DNA of 64,000 nt from Streptomyces composti (GTDB taxonomy: Bacteria > Actinomycetota > Actinomycetes > Streptomycetales > Streptomycetaceae): NCBI RefSeq assembly GCF_012034205.1, contig NZ_JAATEM010000011.1:62001-126000 (forward strand), given 5' to 3'. Below are positions 8,088 through 18,977 of the stretch, piece after piece (position 1 is the stretch's first letter; every line of letters starts with the position of its first letter). A program made the position numbers and the translations under genes. The notes under the pieces are model-generated. The model did not search any database, was not told the origin of the DNA, and saw only the letters and a program-made list of their open reading frames with translations.

Positions 8088-9437
8088 ATGCTCGCCGAGA
8101 CCGTTTCCGTGCAGGGGTGGGGCCGCACCGCGCCCACCGCCGCCCGGCTGATCCGACCGCGGACGTACGAGGAGGCCGCGACGGCCGTCCGGAGCTGCGG
8201 GCCCCGCGGGGGCATCGCCCGGGGCCTGGGACGGGCCTACGGGGACGCGGCGCAGAACGCGGGCGGTGCCGTGCTGGACATGACCGGCCTGAACCGCATC
8301 CACGCGATCGACGCCTCCGGCGGCACGGTGCTGTGCGACGCGGGCGTGTCGCTGCACCGGCTGATGGAGGTGCTGCTGCCGCTGGGCTGGTTCGTGCCGG
8401 TGACGCCCGGCACCCGCCAGGTGACCGTCGGCGGCGCGATCGGCGCCGACATCCACGGCAGGAACCACCCTGTCGCCGGGGCCTTCTCCCGCCATGTGCT
8501 GTCCTTCGAACTGCTCACCGCCGACGGCACGGTCCGAACGGTCGCGCCGGGCACGCCGCTGTTCGACGCGACCACCGGCGGGATGGGCCTGACCGGCATC
8601 GTGCTGACCGCGACGCTGCGCCTGCAGCCGGTCGAGACGGCCCTGATGCGGGTCGCCACCGAGCGAGCGGCCGACCTCGACGACCTGATGGCCCGCCTGA
8701 CCGCGACGGACCACCACTACCGCTACTCCGTCGCCTGGATCGACCTGCTGGCCAGGGGCGCCGCCACCGGCCGCGCGGTCCTCACCCGGGGCGACCACGC
8801 CCCGCTGGACGCGCTGCCCGGCCGCGCCCGCCGGGCGCCCCTGGCCCTGCGCACCTCCCGCCTGCCGGCCGCCCCCGCCTTCCTGCCCGAAGGGCTGATC
8901 GGCCGCACCACCGTGGGCCTGTTCAACGAGCTCTGGTACCGCAGGGCATCCCGCACCCGCAGCATCCGGCTCCAGCACCTGACCGCGTTCTTCCACCCCC
9001 TGGACGGGGTGCCGCACTGGAACCGCGTCTACGGCCGCGGCGGCTTCGTGCGGTACCAGTTCGTGGTGGGCGAGGGCCGGGAGGAGACGCTGCGCCGGAT
9101 CGTGCGGCGGCTCTCCGACCGCCGCTGCCCGTCCTTCCTGGCCGTCCTCAAGCGCTTCGGTCCCGCCGATCCCGGCTGGCTGTCCTTCCCCGCGCCCGGC
9201 TGGACGCTGGCCGTGGACATCCCGGCGTCGCTGCCGGGTCTCGGCCCCTTCCTGGACGAGCTGGACGAAGAGGTAGCCGCCGCCGGGGGCCGCGTCTGCC
9301 TCGCCAAGGACGCCCGGCTGCGGCCCGACCTGCTCGCGGCCATGTATCCGCGGCTCGACGACTTCCGTGCCCTGCGCGCGGAGCTGGACCCGCGCGGGGT
9401 GTTCATGTCCGACCTGGCCCGCCGCCTCGACCTGTAG
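8088..9437 (+). CDS. dprE1: DprE1-type decaprenylphosphoryl-beta-D-ribose 2'-oxidase
   Basis: 449-residue FAD-dependent oxidase of the vanillyl-alcohol-oxidase fold. With DprE2 it epimerises the 2' position of decaprenylphosphoryl-ribose to arabinose. FAD-domain motifs are visible: RGLGRAYGDAAQ, VTPGTRQVTVGGAIGADIHG with the histidine at 123, and TTGGMGLTGI. The catalytic-region lysine is in AKDAR (K407), and the C-terminal MSDLARRLDL matches mycobacterial DprE1. The position that aligns with the benzothiazinone-target cysteine (Cys387 in M. tuberculosis) is alanine here (Ala375, in GWTLAVD). ATG start; 23 bases separate it from dprE2, so the two form an operon. Confidence 0.9.
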   Translation: MLAETVSVQGWGRTAPTAARLIRPRTYEEAATAVRSCGPRGGIARGLGRAYGDAAQNAGGAVLDMTGLNRIHAIDASGGTVLCDAGVSLHRLMEVLLPLGWFVPVTPGTRQVTVGGAIGADIHGRNHPVAGAFSRHVLSFELLTADGTVRTVAPGTPLFDATTGGMGLTGIVLTATLRLQPVETALMRVATERAADLDDLMARLTATDHHYRYSVAWIDLLARGAATGRAVLTRGDHAPLDALPGRARRAPLALRTSRLPAAPAFLPEGLIGRTTVGLFNELWYRRASRTRSIRLQHLTAFFHPLDGVPHWNRVYGRGGFVRYQFVVGEGREETLRRIVRRLSDRRCPSFLAVLKRFGPADPGWLSFPAPGWTLAVDIPASLPGLGPFLDELDEEVAAAGGRVCLAKDARLRPDLLAAMYPRLDDFRALRAELDPRGVFMSDLARRLDL

Positions 9438-9460
9438 AGAAGCGACCCCTGGAGCTGCAC

Positions 9461-10216
9461 GTGAAGGACGCCTTCGGCCTCCCCCAGTCCCTGCTCGTCC
9501 TCGGCGGTACCTCGGAGATCGCCCTGGCCACCGCCCGCCGGCTGATCGCCCGCCGCACCCGCACCGTCTGGCTGGCGGGCCGCCCCTCCCCCGCGCTCGA
9601 CCGGGCCGCCGGCCATCTGCGCGGTCTGGGCGCGCAGGTGCACACGGTCCCCTTCGACGCGCTGGACCCCGCCTCGCACGAGGAGACACTGGGCAAGGTC
9701 TTCGCGGAGGGCGACATCGACATGGTGCTGCTGGCCTTCGGCACCCTCGGCGACCAGGCCACCGACGAGCGCGATCCGCAGGCCGCGGTGCGGGTGGCGC
9801 AGACCAACTACACCGGTGCGGTCTCGGCGGGCCTGGTGTGCGCCGCCGCCCTGCAGAACCAGGGCCACGGCTCGCTGGTGGTGCTCTCCTCCGTCGCCGC
9901 CGAACGCGCCCGGCGCGCCAACTTCATCTACGGCTCCAGCAAGGCCGGTCTGGACACCTTCACCCAGGGGCTCGGCGACGCCCTGTACGGCACGGGCGTC
10001 CATGTGATGGTCGTACGGCCCGGCTTCGTCCGTACCCGGACGACCGCGCGGCTGCCGGAGGCACCGCTGGCGACCACCCCGGAGGCGGTCGCCACGGCCA
10101 TCGAACTGGGCCTGCGCCGCCGCTCGGAGACCGTATGGGTGCCCGGGGCGCTGCGCGCGGTGATGACGGTGCTGCGGCATCTGCCGCGGGGGGTGTTCCG
10201 ACGGCTGCCGGTGTAG
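9461..10216 (+). CDS. dprE2: DprE2-type decaprenylphosphoryl-2-keto-ribose reductase (SDR)
   Basis: 251-residue short-chain dehydrogenase/reductase, the partner of DprE1 that reduces the 2'-keto intermediate to decaprenylphosphoryl-arabinose with NAD(P)H. The nucleotide-binding motif is GGTSEIA near residue 15, then NYTG, the catalytic serine region LSSVAAE, and the Y-x-x-x-K pair Y157/K161 (YGSSKAG). Downstream VVRPGFVRT and the C-terminal LRHLPRGVFRRLPV match the family. The GTG start has GGAG six bases upstream and aligns with the start of mycobacterial DprE2, while longer in-frame readings overlap dprE1. Confidence 0.9.
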   Translation: MKDAFGLPQSLLVLGGTSEIALATARRLIARRTRTVWLAGRPSPALDRAAGHLRGLGAQVHTVPFDALDPASHEETLGKVFAEGDIDMVLLAFGTLGDQATDERDPQAAVRVAQTNYTGAVSAGLVCAAALQNQGHGSLVVLSSVAAERARRANFIYGSSKAGLDTFTQGLGDALYGTGVHVMVVRPGFVRTRTTARLPEAPLATTPEAVATAIELGLRRRSETVWVPGALRAVMTVLRHLPRGVFRRLPV

Positions 10217-10261
10217 CCCCGGCGGCGCGCGGACCCGGGGAACGCCCGGGGGAGGCGGACC

Positions 10262-10840
10262 TCAGCGCGCGGAGACCGAGCCGCGGTCGGCGGGGCCGCA
10301 CTGCGGCGGGACGACCGGCGACCCGAAGGTGAACTCGCGCAGCTTCCGCCACACCCCGTCCGCACCCTGCTCGTAGAGCGCGAAGCCGGTGCAGGGCCAC
10401 TCGGCCTCGTAGTCGGCGAGCTCCTCGAAGGCGCGGTCCATCGCCGCCTCCTCGATGCCGTGCGCCACCGTGACATGCGGGTGGTACGGGAAGGGCAGCT
10501 CGCGGGCGACGGGGCCGGAGGCGTCCCGGACCTGCTTCTGCAGCCAGGTGCACGCCTCGGCGCCCTCGACGACCTGCACGAACACCACGGGCGACAGGGG
10601 GCGGAAGGTGCCGGTGCCGCGCAGCCGCATGGGGAACGGGCGGCCGTTCGCGGCGACCTCGCTCAGATGCGCCTCGATGGCGGGCAGGTCCTCGGTCTCC
10701 ACTCCCGTCGGCGGGAGCAGCGTGACATGCGTGGGGATGCCGTGAGCCGCGGCGTCGCCGAAGCCCGCGCGCAGCTGCTGGAGCTGGCTGCCGTGAGGCT
10801 CCGGGACCGCGATCGACACACCGATCGTTACGGTCCCCAC
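10262..10840 (-). CDS. 2H phosphoesterase / 2'-5' RNA ligase family protein
   Basis: 192-residue protein with the two histidine motifs of the 2H superfamily, HVTLL near residue 38 and HVTVA near residue 130. Members cleave or join 2',5'-phosphodiesters or act on cyclic phosphates; the substrate here is unknown. The GTG at 10840 has AGGAG five bases upstream and is preferred over an in-frame GTG nine codons earlier that has no ribosome-binding site. It lies between convergent dprE2 and the start of the trpS transcription unit's 3' end, with no clear operon partner. Confidence 0.82.
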   Translation of the reverse strand: MGTVTIGVSIAVPEPHGSQLQQLRAGFGDAAAHGIPTHVTLLPPTGVETEDLPAIEAHLSEVAANGRPFPMRLRGTGTFRPLSPVVFVQVVEGAEACTWLQKQVRDASGPVARELPFPYHPHVTVAHGIEEAAMDRAFEELADYEAEWPCTGFALYEQGADGVWRKLREFTFGSPVVPPQCGPADRGSVSAR

Positions 10841-10944
10841 GTCGTCTCCTGTCGTTTTGTCGGACACCCGGTTATCGACTGTACGGCCACGCCGGCTGCG
10901 CGGGCAGGCGCAGCCGACGTGATATGCGGCTCGTGAGCGCCCGC

Positions 10945-12716
<1,772 letters not shown>

Positions 12717-12724
<8 letters not shown>

Positions 12725-13637
12725 GCCTCACGACGGCGGCTCGGAGGAGCGGCGGCGGGCGGAGGCGGCCCGGCTGCGGGAGGAGCTGCGGGCCCTCGGA
12801 CGGTCGCTGGACGGCCCCGATCCGGCTGCCGGGGCCGAGACGATGGTCGAGCAGGTGCTGGGCCGGATACTGGCCGAGAACCTGCAGATCGCCGGGGAGC
12901 CGAGCGGCCGGGAGCGGGCGCGAGACCGGCTGCGTGCCGTGCGCCGCTGGTCCCGGCTGCACCGGCGGCGGCTGGTCGCCGCGCTGTGCGGGCTGCTGAC
13001 GGTGCTCGCGCTGACACCCCCGGTGCGGGCGGCGGTGGCGGACTGGTTCGGCTTCGGCGGGGTCGAGGTGCGCCACGACCCGTCGGCGGCGCCGCCCTCG
13101 CAGGCCCCGGTGCCCGGGTGCGGTTCGCCCGCGGTCTCGCTCGGGGAGGCGCGGCGACGCGCCGGATTCGAGCCCCTGGTGCCCGAGGAGCTGGGCTCCC
13201 CGGACGGGGTCACGGTGAGCCGGCTGCCCCACGGGCGGTTCCTGGTGAGCCTGTGCTGGAGCGAGCGGGGGCGCACGGTCCGGCTGGACGAGTTCCCGGC
13301 GCAGCTGGACCTCACCTTCGCCAAGACGGTGCGCGAGCAGCCGGTGTGGCTGTCGCTGGACGGGGACGGCCCGGACGACGGCGACGACGGTGAGTTCCGC
13401 CCCGCACTGTGGTTCGCGCGGCCGCACGCGCTGGAGTTCTGGCTGGTGGACCGGGAGGGCCGCCGCTTCACCCGCGAGGAGCGCACGGCGGGCCCGACCC
13501 TGCTGTGGACCCACGCGGGCGGGGCGTTCGCCCCCGGCGCCGCCGGTCCCGAGGCCGTGACGCTGCGGTTGGAGGGCGTGGCCTCGCAGGGGCGGGCGCT
13601 GGAGATCGCGAGGTCGGTGGAGTCGGCGGGGCGGTGA
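12717..13637 (+). CDS. Membrane-anchored partner of the ECF sigma factor (putative anti-sigma)
   Basis: 306-residue protein of no recognised family. The N-terminal 90 residues are charged and helical (EERRRAEAARLREELRAL), followed by one membrane helix (LVAALCGLLTVLALTPPV) and an extracytoplasmic domain of about 190 residues that begins ADWFGFGGVEV. The topology, cytoplasmic helix bundle then one TM then sensor domain, fits an anti-sigma factor, and the 8-base overlap with the sigma gene supports that. There is no visible HxxxCxxC zinc motif, so it would not be a ZAS-type anti-sigma. GTG start with GGAGGGGGG upstream. Confidence 0.65.
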
Positions 13638-13664
13638 GCCGGCCGCCGGGCCGTCGCCGGAGGC

Positions 13665-13768
13665 ACGGCGGAGGAGGTACGGCGGAGGAGGTTGCCCGTC
13701 GGGAAGTGCCCCGTCGGAAGAAGCCGCCCTGTCGAGAAGAAGCCGCCCCGTCGCAAAGAAGTCGCCCC
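13665..13768. repeat. Two short tandem repeat blocks
   Basis: Two different tandem repeats lie in the 228-base gap between the sigma-partner gene and the next gene. A perfect 14-base unit (ACGGCGGAGGAGGT) occurs twice at 13665-13692. An 18-19-base degenerate unit of the form GTCG-aAGAAGcCGCCCC occurs three times at 13713-13768. No gene was recognised here. Confidence 0.75.
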
Positions 13769-13865
13769 GGGAGTGGAACCTCGGCGTGGCGGGCGGTGTA
13801 CCAGAAGTGACAGGCGGCCCGCGGAGCGTGCCGCACGAGGAGCGACCGGCCGAGTGGGGGTTCGG

Positions 13866-14597
13866 ATGCGCTGGTGGAAGGACAGGGTACGACGGCTGGC
13901 GGCGGGCGCGGCGGCGCTGCTCGCCGCGGTGGCCCTGATGGTGTGGGGAGCGGCGCCCGCCGCGGCCGGCGGGCCGACGAGCGTGCTGCTGGTCTCCCCC
14001 GAGAGCGGGCAGACCGCCTCGCTGTACCACAGCGACAAGGAGTACGCCGCGCTGGAGCGGCTGCTGGGCCCGCTCGGCCGGGGCACGCGCGACAAGCCGC
14101 CGGAGGCGGACCTGGTGTCCTCGCGGCTGATCAATGTCAGCTGGATGGTGCACGACGTGGACCCCTGGCGGATCGACCGGGTCTATCTGATGGCCGAGGG
14201 CAAGGCCGTGTGGGTCCACACCGCGGGAAGGCTCACGGGGGCGCCCACCGGGGCCTGGCATCGCGCCGAGGAGCCGTCCGAGCTGCGGGGACTGCTGAAG
14301 AGCCTGCGCCTGATGGGCGAGAAGTCGAGCGCAGGGTCCGGGGCCGCGGTCTACCCGGCGCCCTGGGAGAGGGAGGCGGCGTCCGCCCCCGCGCAGGAGG
14401 CTCCGGATCAGGACCGGGAGAAGGCGGCGGTCACCGCCACCCGGCCCCCGGGTGACACCGGCTGGTGGTGGGCGATACCGGGCACGGTGGCCGGGGTGGC
14501 CCTCGGCCTGGTGCTGCGGCCCCAGGTCAGCCGGCTGCCGTTGCTCCGCCGACGCCGGGAGCCGCCGGAGCCGCGGCAGGAGCTGCTGGATCTGTGA
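13866..14597 (+). CDS. Secreted, C-terminally membrane-anchored protein of unknown function
   Basis: 243-residue protein with an N-terminal signal peptide (RRLAAGAAALLAAVALMVWG then AAPAAAGG), an extracytoplasmic domain of about 150 residues and a C-terminal membrane helix (WWWAIPGTVAGVALGLVL) ending in a basic RRRREPPEPRQE tail. No known domain was recognised. The ATG is preceded by GGGGG; an in-frame GTG four codons upstream is possible. It follows the sigma factor and its membrane partner on the same strand and may belong to their regulon, which is inference from position only. Confidence 0.7.
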   Translation: MRWWKDRVRRLAAGAAALLAAVALMVWGAAPAAAGGPTSVLLVSPESGQTASLYHSDKEYAALERLLGPLGRGTRDKPPEADLVSSRLINVSWMVHDVDPWRIDRVYLMAEGKAVWVHTAGRLTGAPTGAWHRAEEPSELRGLLKSLRLMGEKSSAGSGAAVYPAPWEREAASAPAQEAPDQDREKAAVTATRPPGDTGWWWAIPGTVAGVALGLVLRPQVSRLPLLRRRREPPEPRQELLDL

Positions 14598-14658
14598 GGC
14601 GTCGCCGCGCGTCGGCCGGGCACGGGGCCGGACCGCCGCACGGCGAGCCGCGGCGGCG

Positions 14659-16113
14659 TCAGCCGAGGTCGATCTCCGGGTACAGCGGGAAGCCTGCCAC
14701 CAGGTCGGTGGCGCGGCGGGAGACCTCGTCGGCGATCTTCGGGTCGAGGATGTGGGAGGCCTTGGACGGGGCGCCGGACTTGGTGGTGCCGGGCTCGGTG
14801 GCGGTGAGCACGCGGTCGATGAGTCCGGCCACCTCGTCCATCTCGGCGGTGCCCAGGCCACGCGTGGTCAGCGCGGGGGTGCCGATGCGGATGCCGGAGG
14901 TGTACCAGGCGCCGTTGGGGTCGGCGGGGATGGCATTGCGGTTGGTGACGATGCCCGAGTCGAGCAGGGCGGCCTCCGCCTGGCGGCCGGTGAGGCCGTA
15001 GGAGGTGGCGACGTCGATCAGGTTGAGGTGGTTGTCGGTACCGCCGGTGACCAGGGTGGCGCCGCGGCGCATCAGGCCCTCGGCGAGGGCGCGCGAGTTG
15101 TCGACGATGCGCTGGGCGTAGTCCTGGAAGGAGGGCTGCCGCGCCTCGGCGAGGGCGACCGCCTTGGCCGCCATGACGTGCGGGAGCGGGCCGCCGAGGA
15201 CCATCGGGCAGCCGCGGTCGACCTGGTCCTTCAGGGAGTCGTCGCACAGCACCATGCCGCCGCGCGGGCCGCGCAGGGACTTGTGAGTGGTGGTGGTGAC
15301 GATCTGGGCGTGCGGTACCGGGTCGAAGTCGCCGGTGAGGACCTTGCCCGCGACCAGGCCCGCGAAGTGGGCCATGTCGACCATGAGCGTGGCGCCGACC
15401 TCGTCGGCGATCTCCCGCATGATCCGGAAGTTCACCAGGCGGGGGTAGGCGGAGTAGCCGGCGACGATGATCAGCGGCTTGAACTCACGGGCCTGGGCGC
15501 GCAGCGCCTCGTAGTCGATCAGGCCGGTGGCCGGGTCGGTGCCGTAGGAGCGCTGGTCGAACATCTTGCCGGAGATGTTCGGGCGGAAGCCGTGGGTGAG
15601 GTGGCCGCCGGCGTCCAGGGACATGCCGAGCATCCGCTGGTTGCCGAAGGCCTGGCGCAGCTCGGCCCAGTCGGCCTCGGAGAGGTCGTTGATCTGGCGG
15701 ACGCCGGCCTTCTCCAGGAACGGCGCCTCGACGCGGTCGGCGAGGACGGCCCAGAAGGCGACGAGGTTGGCGTCGATGCCGGAGTGCGGCTGCACGTAGG
15801 CGTGGCGGGCGCCGAACAGCTCACGGGCGTGCTCGGCGGCCAGCGCCTCCACGGTGTCCACGTTGCGGCAGCCGGCGTAGAAGCGGCGGCCGATGGTGCC
15901 CTCGGCGTACTTGTCGCTGAACCAGTTGCCCATCGCCAGCAGGGTGGCCGGGGAGGCGTAGTTCTCGGAGGCGATCAGCTTGAGCATCTCGCGCTGGTCG
16001 GCGACCTCCTGGCCGATGGCGTCGGCGACGCGCGGCTCCACGGCGCGGATGACGTCGAGGGCCGCGCGGTAGGCGGCGGACTCGCGGGACAGGGGCGCGG
16101 ACGGGTCGGACAT
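14659..16113 (-). CDS. glyA: Serine hydroxymethyltransferase (long actinobacterial form)
   Basis: 484-residue PLP enzyme interconverting serine and glycine while charging tetrahydrofolate with a one-carbon unit. The PLP lysine lies in [14 protein letters not shown] (K278). Other family blocks are [35 protein letters not shown] and the C-terminal GTPALTTRG. It is about 60 residues longer than E. coli GlyA, with extra segments around INDLSEADW, as in the second SHMT type of Streptomyces. The ATG has GGAGG seven bases upstream. Together with folD elsewhere in the window it serves one-carbon metabolism. Confidence 0.95.
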   Translation of the reverse strand: MSDPSAPLSRESAAYRAALDVIRAVEPRVADAIGQEVADQREMLKLIASENYASPATLLAMGNWFSDKYAEGTIGRRFYAGCRNVDTVEALAAEHARELFGARHAYVQPHSGIDANLVAFWAVLADRVEAPFLEKAGVRQINDLSEADWAELRQAFGNQRMLGMSLDAGGHLTHGFRPNISGKMFDQRSYGTDPATGLIDYEALRAQAREFKPLIIVAGYSAYPRLVNFRIMREIADEVGATLMVDMAHFAGLVAGKVLTGDFDPVPHAQIVTTTTHKSLRGPRGGMVLCDDSLKDQVDRGCPMVLGGPLPHVMAAKAVALAEARQPSFQDYAQRIVDNSRALAEGLMRRGATLVTGGTDNHLNLIDVATSYGLTGRQAEAALLDSGIVTNRNAIPADPNGAWYTSGIRIGTPALTTRGLGTAEMDEVAGLIDRVLTATEPGTTKSGAPSKASHILDPKIADEVSRRATDLVAGFPLYPEIDLG

Positions 16114-16294
16114 CAGGACCTCCGGACGTGGGCGTTCGGCGTACACGGTTCGGCCCAGGCGCACGGCACACATTCCCGTACGGGCCGCTCCCCGATGGTC
16201 GGTCCCATCCCAGCGCGCCAGTCACGGCCCTCGGTCAGCCTACCGGGTGCACGCCGCGCCCCAAGGAGAGCGTCCGCCATGCGGGCGGGCTGTC

Positions 16295-16311
16295 CCCGTG
16301 CACGGCACGGG
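16295..16311 (-). terminator. Hairpin after the ATP-grasp ligase gene
   Basis: CCCGTGC-ACG-GCACGGG forms a 7-bp stem with a 3-base loop, followed by further GC-rich dyad sequence. It lies 40 bases downstream of the ATP-grasp gene stop (minus strand) and upstream of glyA, where a transcript end is expected. Confidence 0.55.
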
Positions 16312-16350
16312 CGGGCCCGCGGGCCGAGCGGACCGAGCCCGGCCGAGGGC

Positions 16351-17535
16351 TCAGAGGATCACGTGGGGCAGGAAGCGGGCGTATTCGTCGGTCACCAGAC
16401 CCGAGGACTCGCGGATGCCGAGTCCGGCGGCCTCGTTCTCCACCACCCAGGCGCCCAGCACCACATGGTTGCCGTCGAAGGCGGGCAGCGGCGCCAGCTG
16501 CTGGTAGCAGCAGGGTTCGTCGCGGATCACCGGGTCGGCGCCGGGCTCGTGGACGGTGACGCCGGCGCCCTCCCGGCCGAGGAGCGGCTTGGCGACATAG
16601 CCGGCGGTGCGGGCCAGGTCGCGCGGGCCGTCGAGGTAGGCCGGGAGGAGGTTGGGGTGGCCGGGGTAGAGCTCCCAGAGGACGGCGAGCAGGGCCTTGT
16701 TGCTGAGCAGCATCTTCCAGGCCGGTTCTATCCACAGGGTGCTGCCGGTGCCGCCGCCGTTGTCCAGGGTGTCCAGGACATGAGCGGCGAAGCGGTCGGT
16801 GGTGAGCCATTCCCAGGGGTAGAGCTTGAAGATGCTGCGGATGAAGCGCAGCCGGGTGTCCACGAAACGTCCGGAGAGCCGGTCCCAGCCGATCTCCTCC
16901 ATGGAGATCCACTGCGTGTCGAGCCCCGCCTGCTCCGCGGTCTCCTTCAAGTAGGCGACCGTCATCAGGTCCTCGCCCAGCTCGTCGGCCTCGGAGTTGG
17001 CGAAGTACAGCACGCTGCCCGGCGGGAGCAGGGCGGACTGCTTCTTCCAGGCGCCGACGAGGCGTTCGTGCAGGGAGTTCCACTGGTCGGCGCCGGGGAA
17101 GCGCTCCTCCATCCAGAACCACTGCGGGGACGCCGCCTCCACCAGCGAGGTGGGCGTGTCGGCGTTGTACTCGAGCAGCTTGGCCGGTCCGGTGCCGTCG
17201 TAGCGCAGGTCGAAGCGGCCGTATACGGAGGGCAGTTCGGCGCGCCGCCGCCAGGACTCGGCGACCGCGGCGGCCACCCTCGGGTCGGTGATGCCGAGGT
17301 CGGCGAAGCGTCCCGCGGTGACGATGTGCTCGGCGGCGGCGAGGCACATGCGGTGCAGTTCCTCGACCGTCTCCTCCAGCGCCTCCACCTCCTCGAGGCT
17401 GAAGACGTAGTAGGCGCTCTCGTCCCAGTAGGGGCGCAGGGAGCCGTCCGGGTAGCGGGTGAGCGGGTAGATCAGCCCCTGTTCCTCGACGGTCTGCTGC
17501 CAACCGGGGCGGGGGTCGATGGTGCGGCGTTCCAT
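16351..17535 (-). CDS. Glutathionylspermidine synthase-like ATP-grasp amide ligase (YgiC/YjfC family)
   Basis: 394-residue protein closely matching the synthetase half of glutathionylspermidine synthase: N-terminal WDESAYYVFSLEEVEALE, GRFDLRYDGTGPAKLLEYNADTPTSLVEA, then the ATP-grasp region with KMLLSNKALLAVLWELYPGHPNLLPAY and AKPLLGREGAGVTV. Members without the amidase domain (E. coli YgiC and YjfC) are believed to form amide bonds, but their substrates are unknown. Actinobacteria use mycothiol rather than glutathione, so glutathionylspermidine is an unlikely product. It follows a small lipoprotein gene with a 60-base gap, echoing the yjfM-yjfC pair of enterobacteria. Confidence 0.87.
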   Translation of the reverse strand: MERRTIDPRPGWQQTVEEQGLIYPLTRYPDGSLRPYWDESAYYVFSLEEVEALEETVEELHRMCLAAAEHIVTAGRFADLGITDPRVAAAVAESWRRRAELPSVYGRFDLRYDGTGPAKLLEYNADTPTSLVEAASPQWFWMEERFPGADQWNSLHERLVGAWKKQSALLPPGSVLYFANSEADELGEDLMTVAYLKETAEQAGLDTQWISMEEIGWDRLSGRFVDTRLRFIRSIFKLYPWEWLTTDRFAAHVLDTLDNGGGTGSTLWIEPAWKMLLSNKALLAVLWELYPGHPNLLPAYLDGPRDLARTAGYVAKPLLGREGAGVTVHEPGADPVIRDEPCCYQQLAPLPAFDGNHVVLGAWVVENEAAGLGIRESSGLVTDEYARFLPHVIL

Positions 17536-17595
17536 GGGTGGCCTTCGGTCGGCGTCGGCGGGCAGGGGGCGGCGGGCCGGCGGGCCGGCCGTCGC

Positions 17596-17955
17596 TCAGC
17601 CGCCGCCGCTGCCGGAGCCGGAGCAGCCGAAGCCGCCGCGGTCGACGGCCTCGCTGCGGCTGAAGGTGCCGTTGTCGGCGTAGCCGTTGCTGACGTCGGC
17701 GTCGTAGTACCAGTCGGCGTCCATGCGTTTGCCGCCGGACTTGCGGCTCTTGCCGTAGGAGGACGAGCCGGTGGACTTGCAGTGCCTGTCGGCGACGATC
17801 TTGTAGCCGTTGATGAAGTCGTAGCTGTCGCGGTCCACGCAGCGGCGGTCCGGGTCCGAGCCGCAGGCGGACAGGGCCGCCGCGAGGACACCCATGCCGC
17901 CCAGCACCACCGTGCTGGAGCGCAGCCGCCTCGGTGTGTCTGCCATGTTCTTCAC
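17596..17955 (-). CDS. YgiB/YjfM-like (DUF1190-type) lipoprotein
   Basis: 119-residue secreted protein with a lipobox LAAALSAC, so it should be lipid-anchored on the outer face of the membrane. The mature part has several cysteines (CVDRDSYDFINGYKIV, HCKSTG) and ends in RGGFGCSGSGSGGG, the Gly-rich end typical of YgiB/YjfM proteins. The start is the ATG at 17955 or an ATG three codons later. It is immediately upstream of the ATP-grasp ligase gene, the same arrangement as ygiB-ygiC and yjfM-yjfC, which supports a shared function. Confidence 0.75.
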   Translation of the reverse strand: MKNMADTPRRLRSSTVVLGGMGVLAAALSACGSDPDRRCVDRDSYDFINGYKIVADRHCKSTGSSSYGKSRKSGGKRMDADWYYDADVSNGYADNGTFSRSEAVDRGGFGCSGSGSGGG

Positions 17956-18076
17956 TCCCCCGTGTACTGCAGAGCGGTCGGCCGTCCGTACGCCGACTCG
18001 CCCCGGACAGCGTAGAGATGGGCCCGACGGGGTGGCGAGAGGCCCCCTGACCGGCCCCTCGTTCTACTGTCCTTAT

Positions 18077-18943
18077 GTGATCTTTGGCATGGTGTGCGCG
18101 CTTGGTTCGGCGCTCTGCTACGGCACGGCGACGGTGCTCCAGGCGATGGCCGCCCGCGCGGCGGCGGCCACCCGTCCGAGCGGTGATGTGGTGCTGCTGC
18201 TGCGGGCGCTGCGTCACTGGCGCTATCTGCTCGGGCTGGCGCTGGACGGTCTGGGCTTCGGACTGCAGATCGTCGCGCTGGAGCTGGTCCCGATCTACGC
18301 GGTGGGCGCGGCGCTGGCGGCGAGCCTCGCGGTGACGGCGGTGGTCGCGGCGTGGCTGCTGGGCATCCGGCTGAGCCGGGTGGAGTGGACGGCGGTGGCG
18401 GTGGTGTGCGCCGGTCTGGCGATGCTGGGCCTGGCGTCGGGGGCGGAGGGCACGGAGCCGGACCCCGGCTGGCTGGACTGGCTGATGCTCGGCACGGCGG
18501 GCGCGGTGCTGCTGCTGAGCGCGGTGGGCGGGCGGCTGCCGGAGCGGGCACGGGCCGGCACCCTCGGTCTGGGCGCCGGTTTCGGTTTCGGCGTGGTGGA
18601 GGTGTCGGTCCGCCTGGTCGACGAGTTCTCCTCCCCGGCGGCCCTGCTCACCGACCCGGCGGTCTACGCCCTGCTGCTCGGCGGCGGCGCCGCGTTCCTC
18701 CTGCTCACCTCGGCTCTGCAGCGCGGCTCGGTCACCGCGGCCACGGCGGGCCTGGTCCTCGGCGAGACGATCGGCCCCGCTCTCGCCGGTGTCGTCTGGC
18801 TCGGGGACCGCACCCGTCCCGGCCTGACCTGGCTGGCCTTCCTCGGCTTCGCGGTGGCGGTGGCGGGCGCCCTCGCCCTGAGCCGCTTCGGCGAGGCCCC
18901 GAGTACGCCGGATGCCACCGAGGCAGCCCACAGCGCGGACTGA
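18077..18943 (+). CDS. DMT/EamA-type membrane transporter-like protein
   Basis: 288-residue protein with about nine to ten hydrophobic segments and two internal halves resembling EamA domains (MVCALGSALCYGTATVLQAMAAR ... and the second half ending in GVVWLGDRTRPGLTWLAFLGFAVAVAG). The substrate is unknown. No ribosome-binding site precedes either GTG 18077 or ATG 18089; a TACTGT-like -10 a few bases upstream suggests the message might be leaderless. It is divergent from the lipoprotein gene and convergent with the MocR gene, with tandem repeats in the latter gap. Confidence 0.8.
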   Translation: MIFGMVCALGSALCYGTATVLQAMAARAAAATRPSGDVVLLLRALRHWRYLLGLALDGLGFGLQIVALELVPIYAVGAALAASLAVTAVVAAWLLGIRLSRVEWTAVAVVCAGLAMLGLASGAEGTEPDPGWLDWLMLGTAGAVLLLSAVGGRLPERARAGTLGLGAGFGFGVVEVSVRLVDEFSSPAALLTDPAVYALLLGGGAAFLLLTSALQRGSVTAATAGLVLGETIGPALAGVVWLGDRTRPGLTWLAFLGFAVAVAGALALSRFGEAPSTPDATEAAHSAD

Positions 18944-18977
18944 GCGGGCGTCAGGGGACTGCGCGGTGCCGTTCTCC

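Noticed and set aside
14452..18015. A 1187-residue open frame on the plus strand
   Set aside because: It runs antisense to glyA, the ATP-grasp ligase and the lipoprotein gene. Its translation has no family resemblance and reflects the high GC content at third positions.
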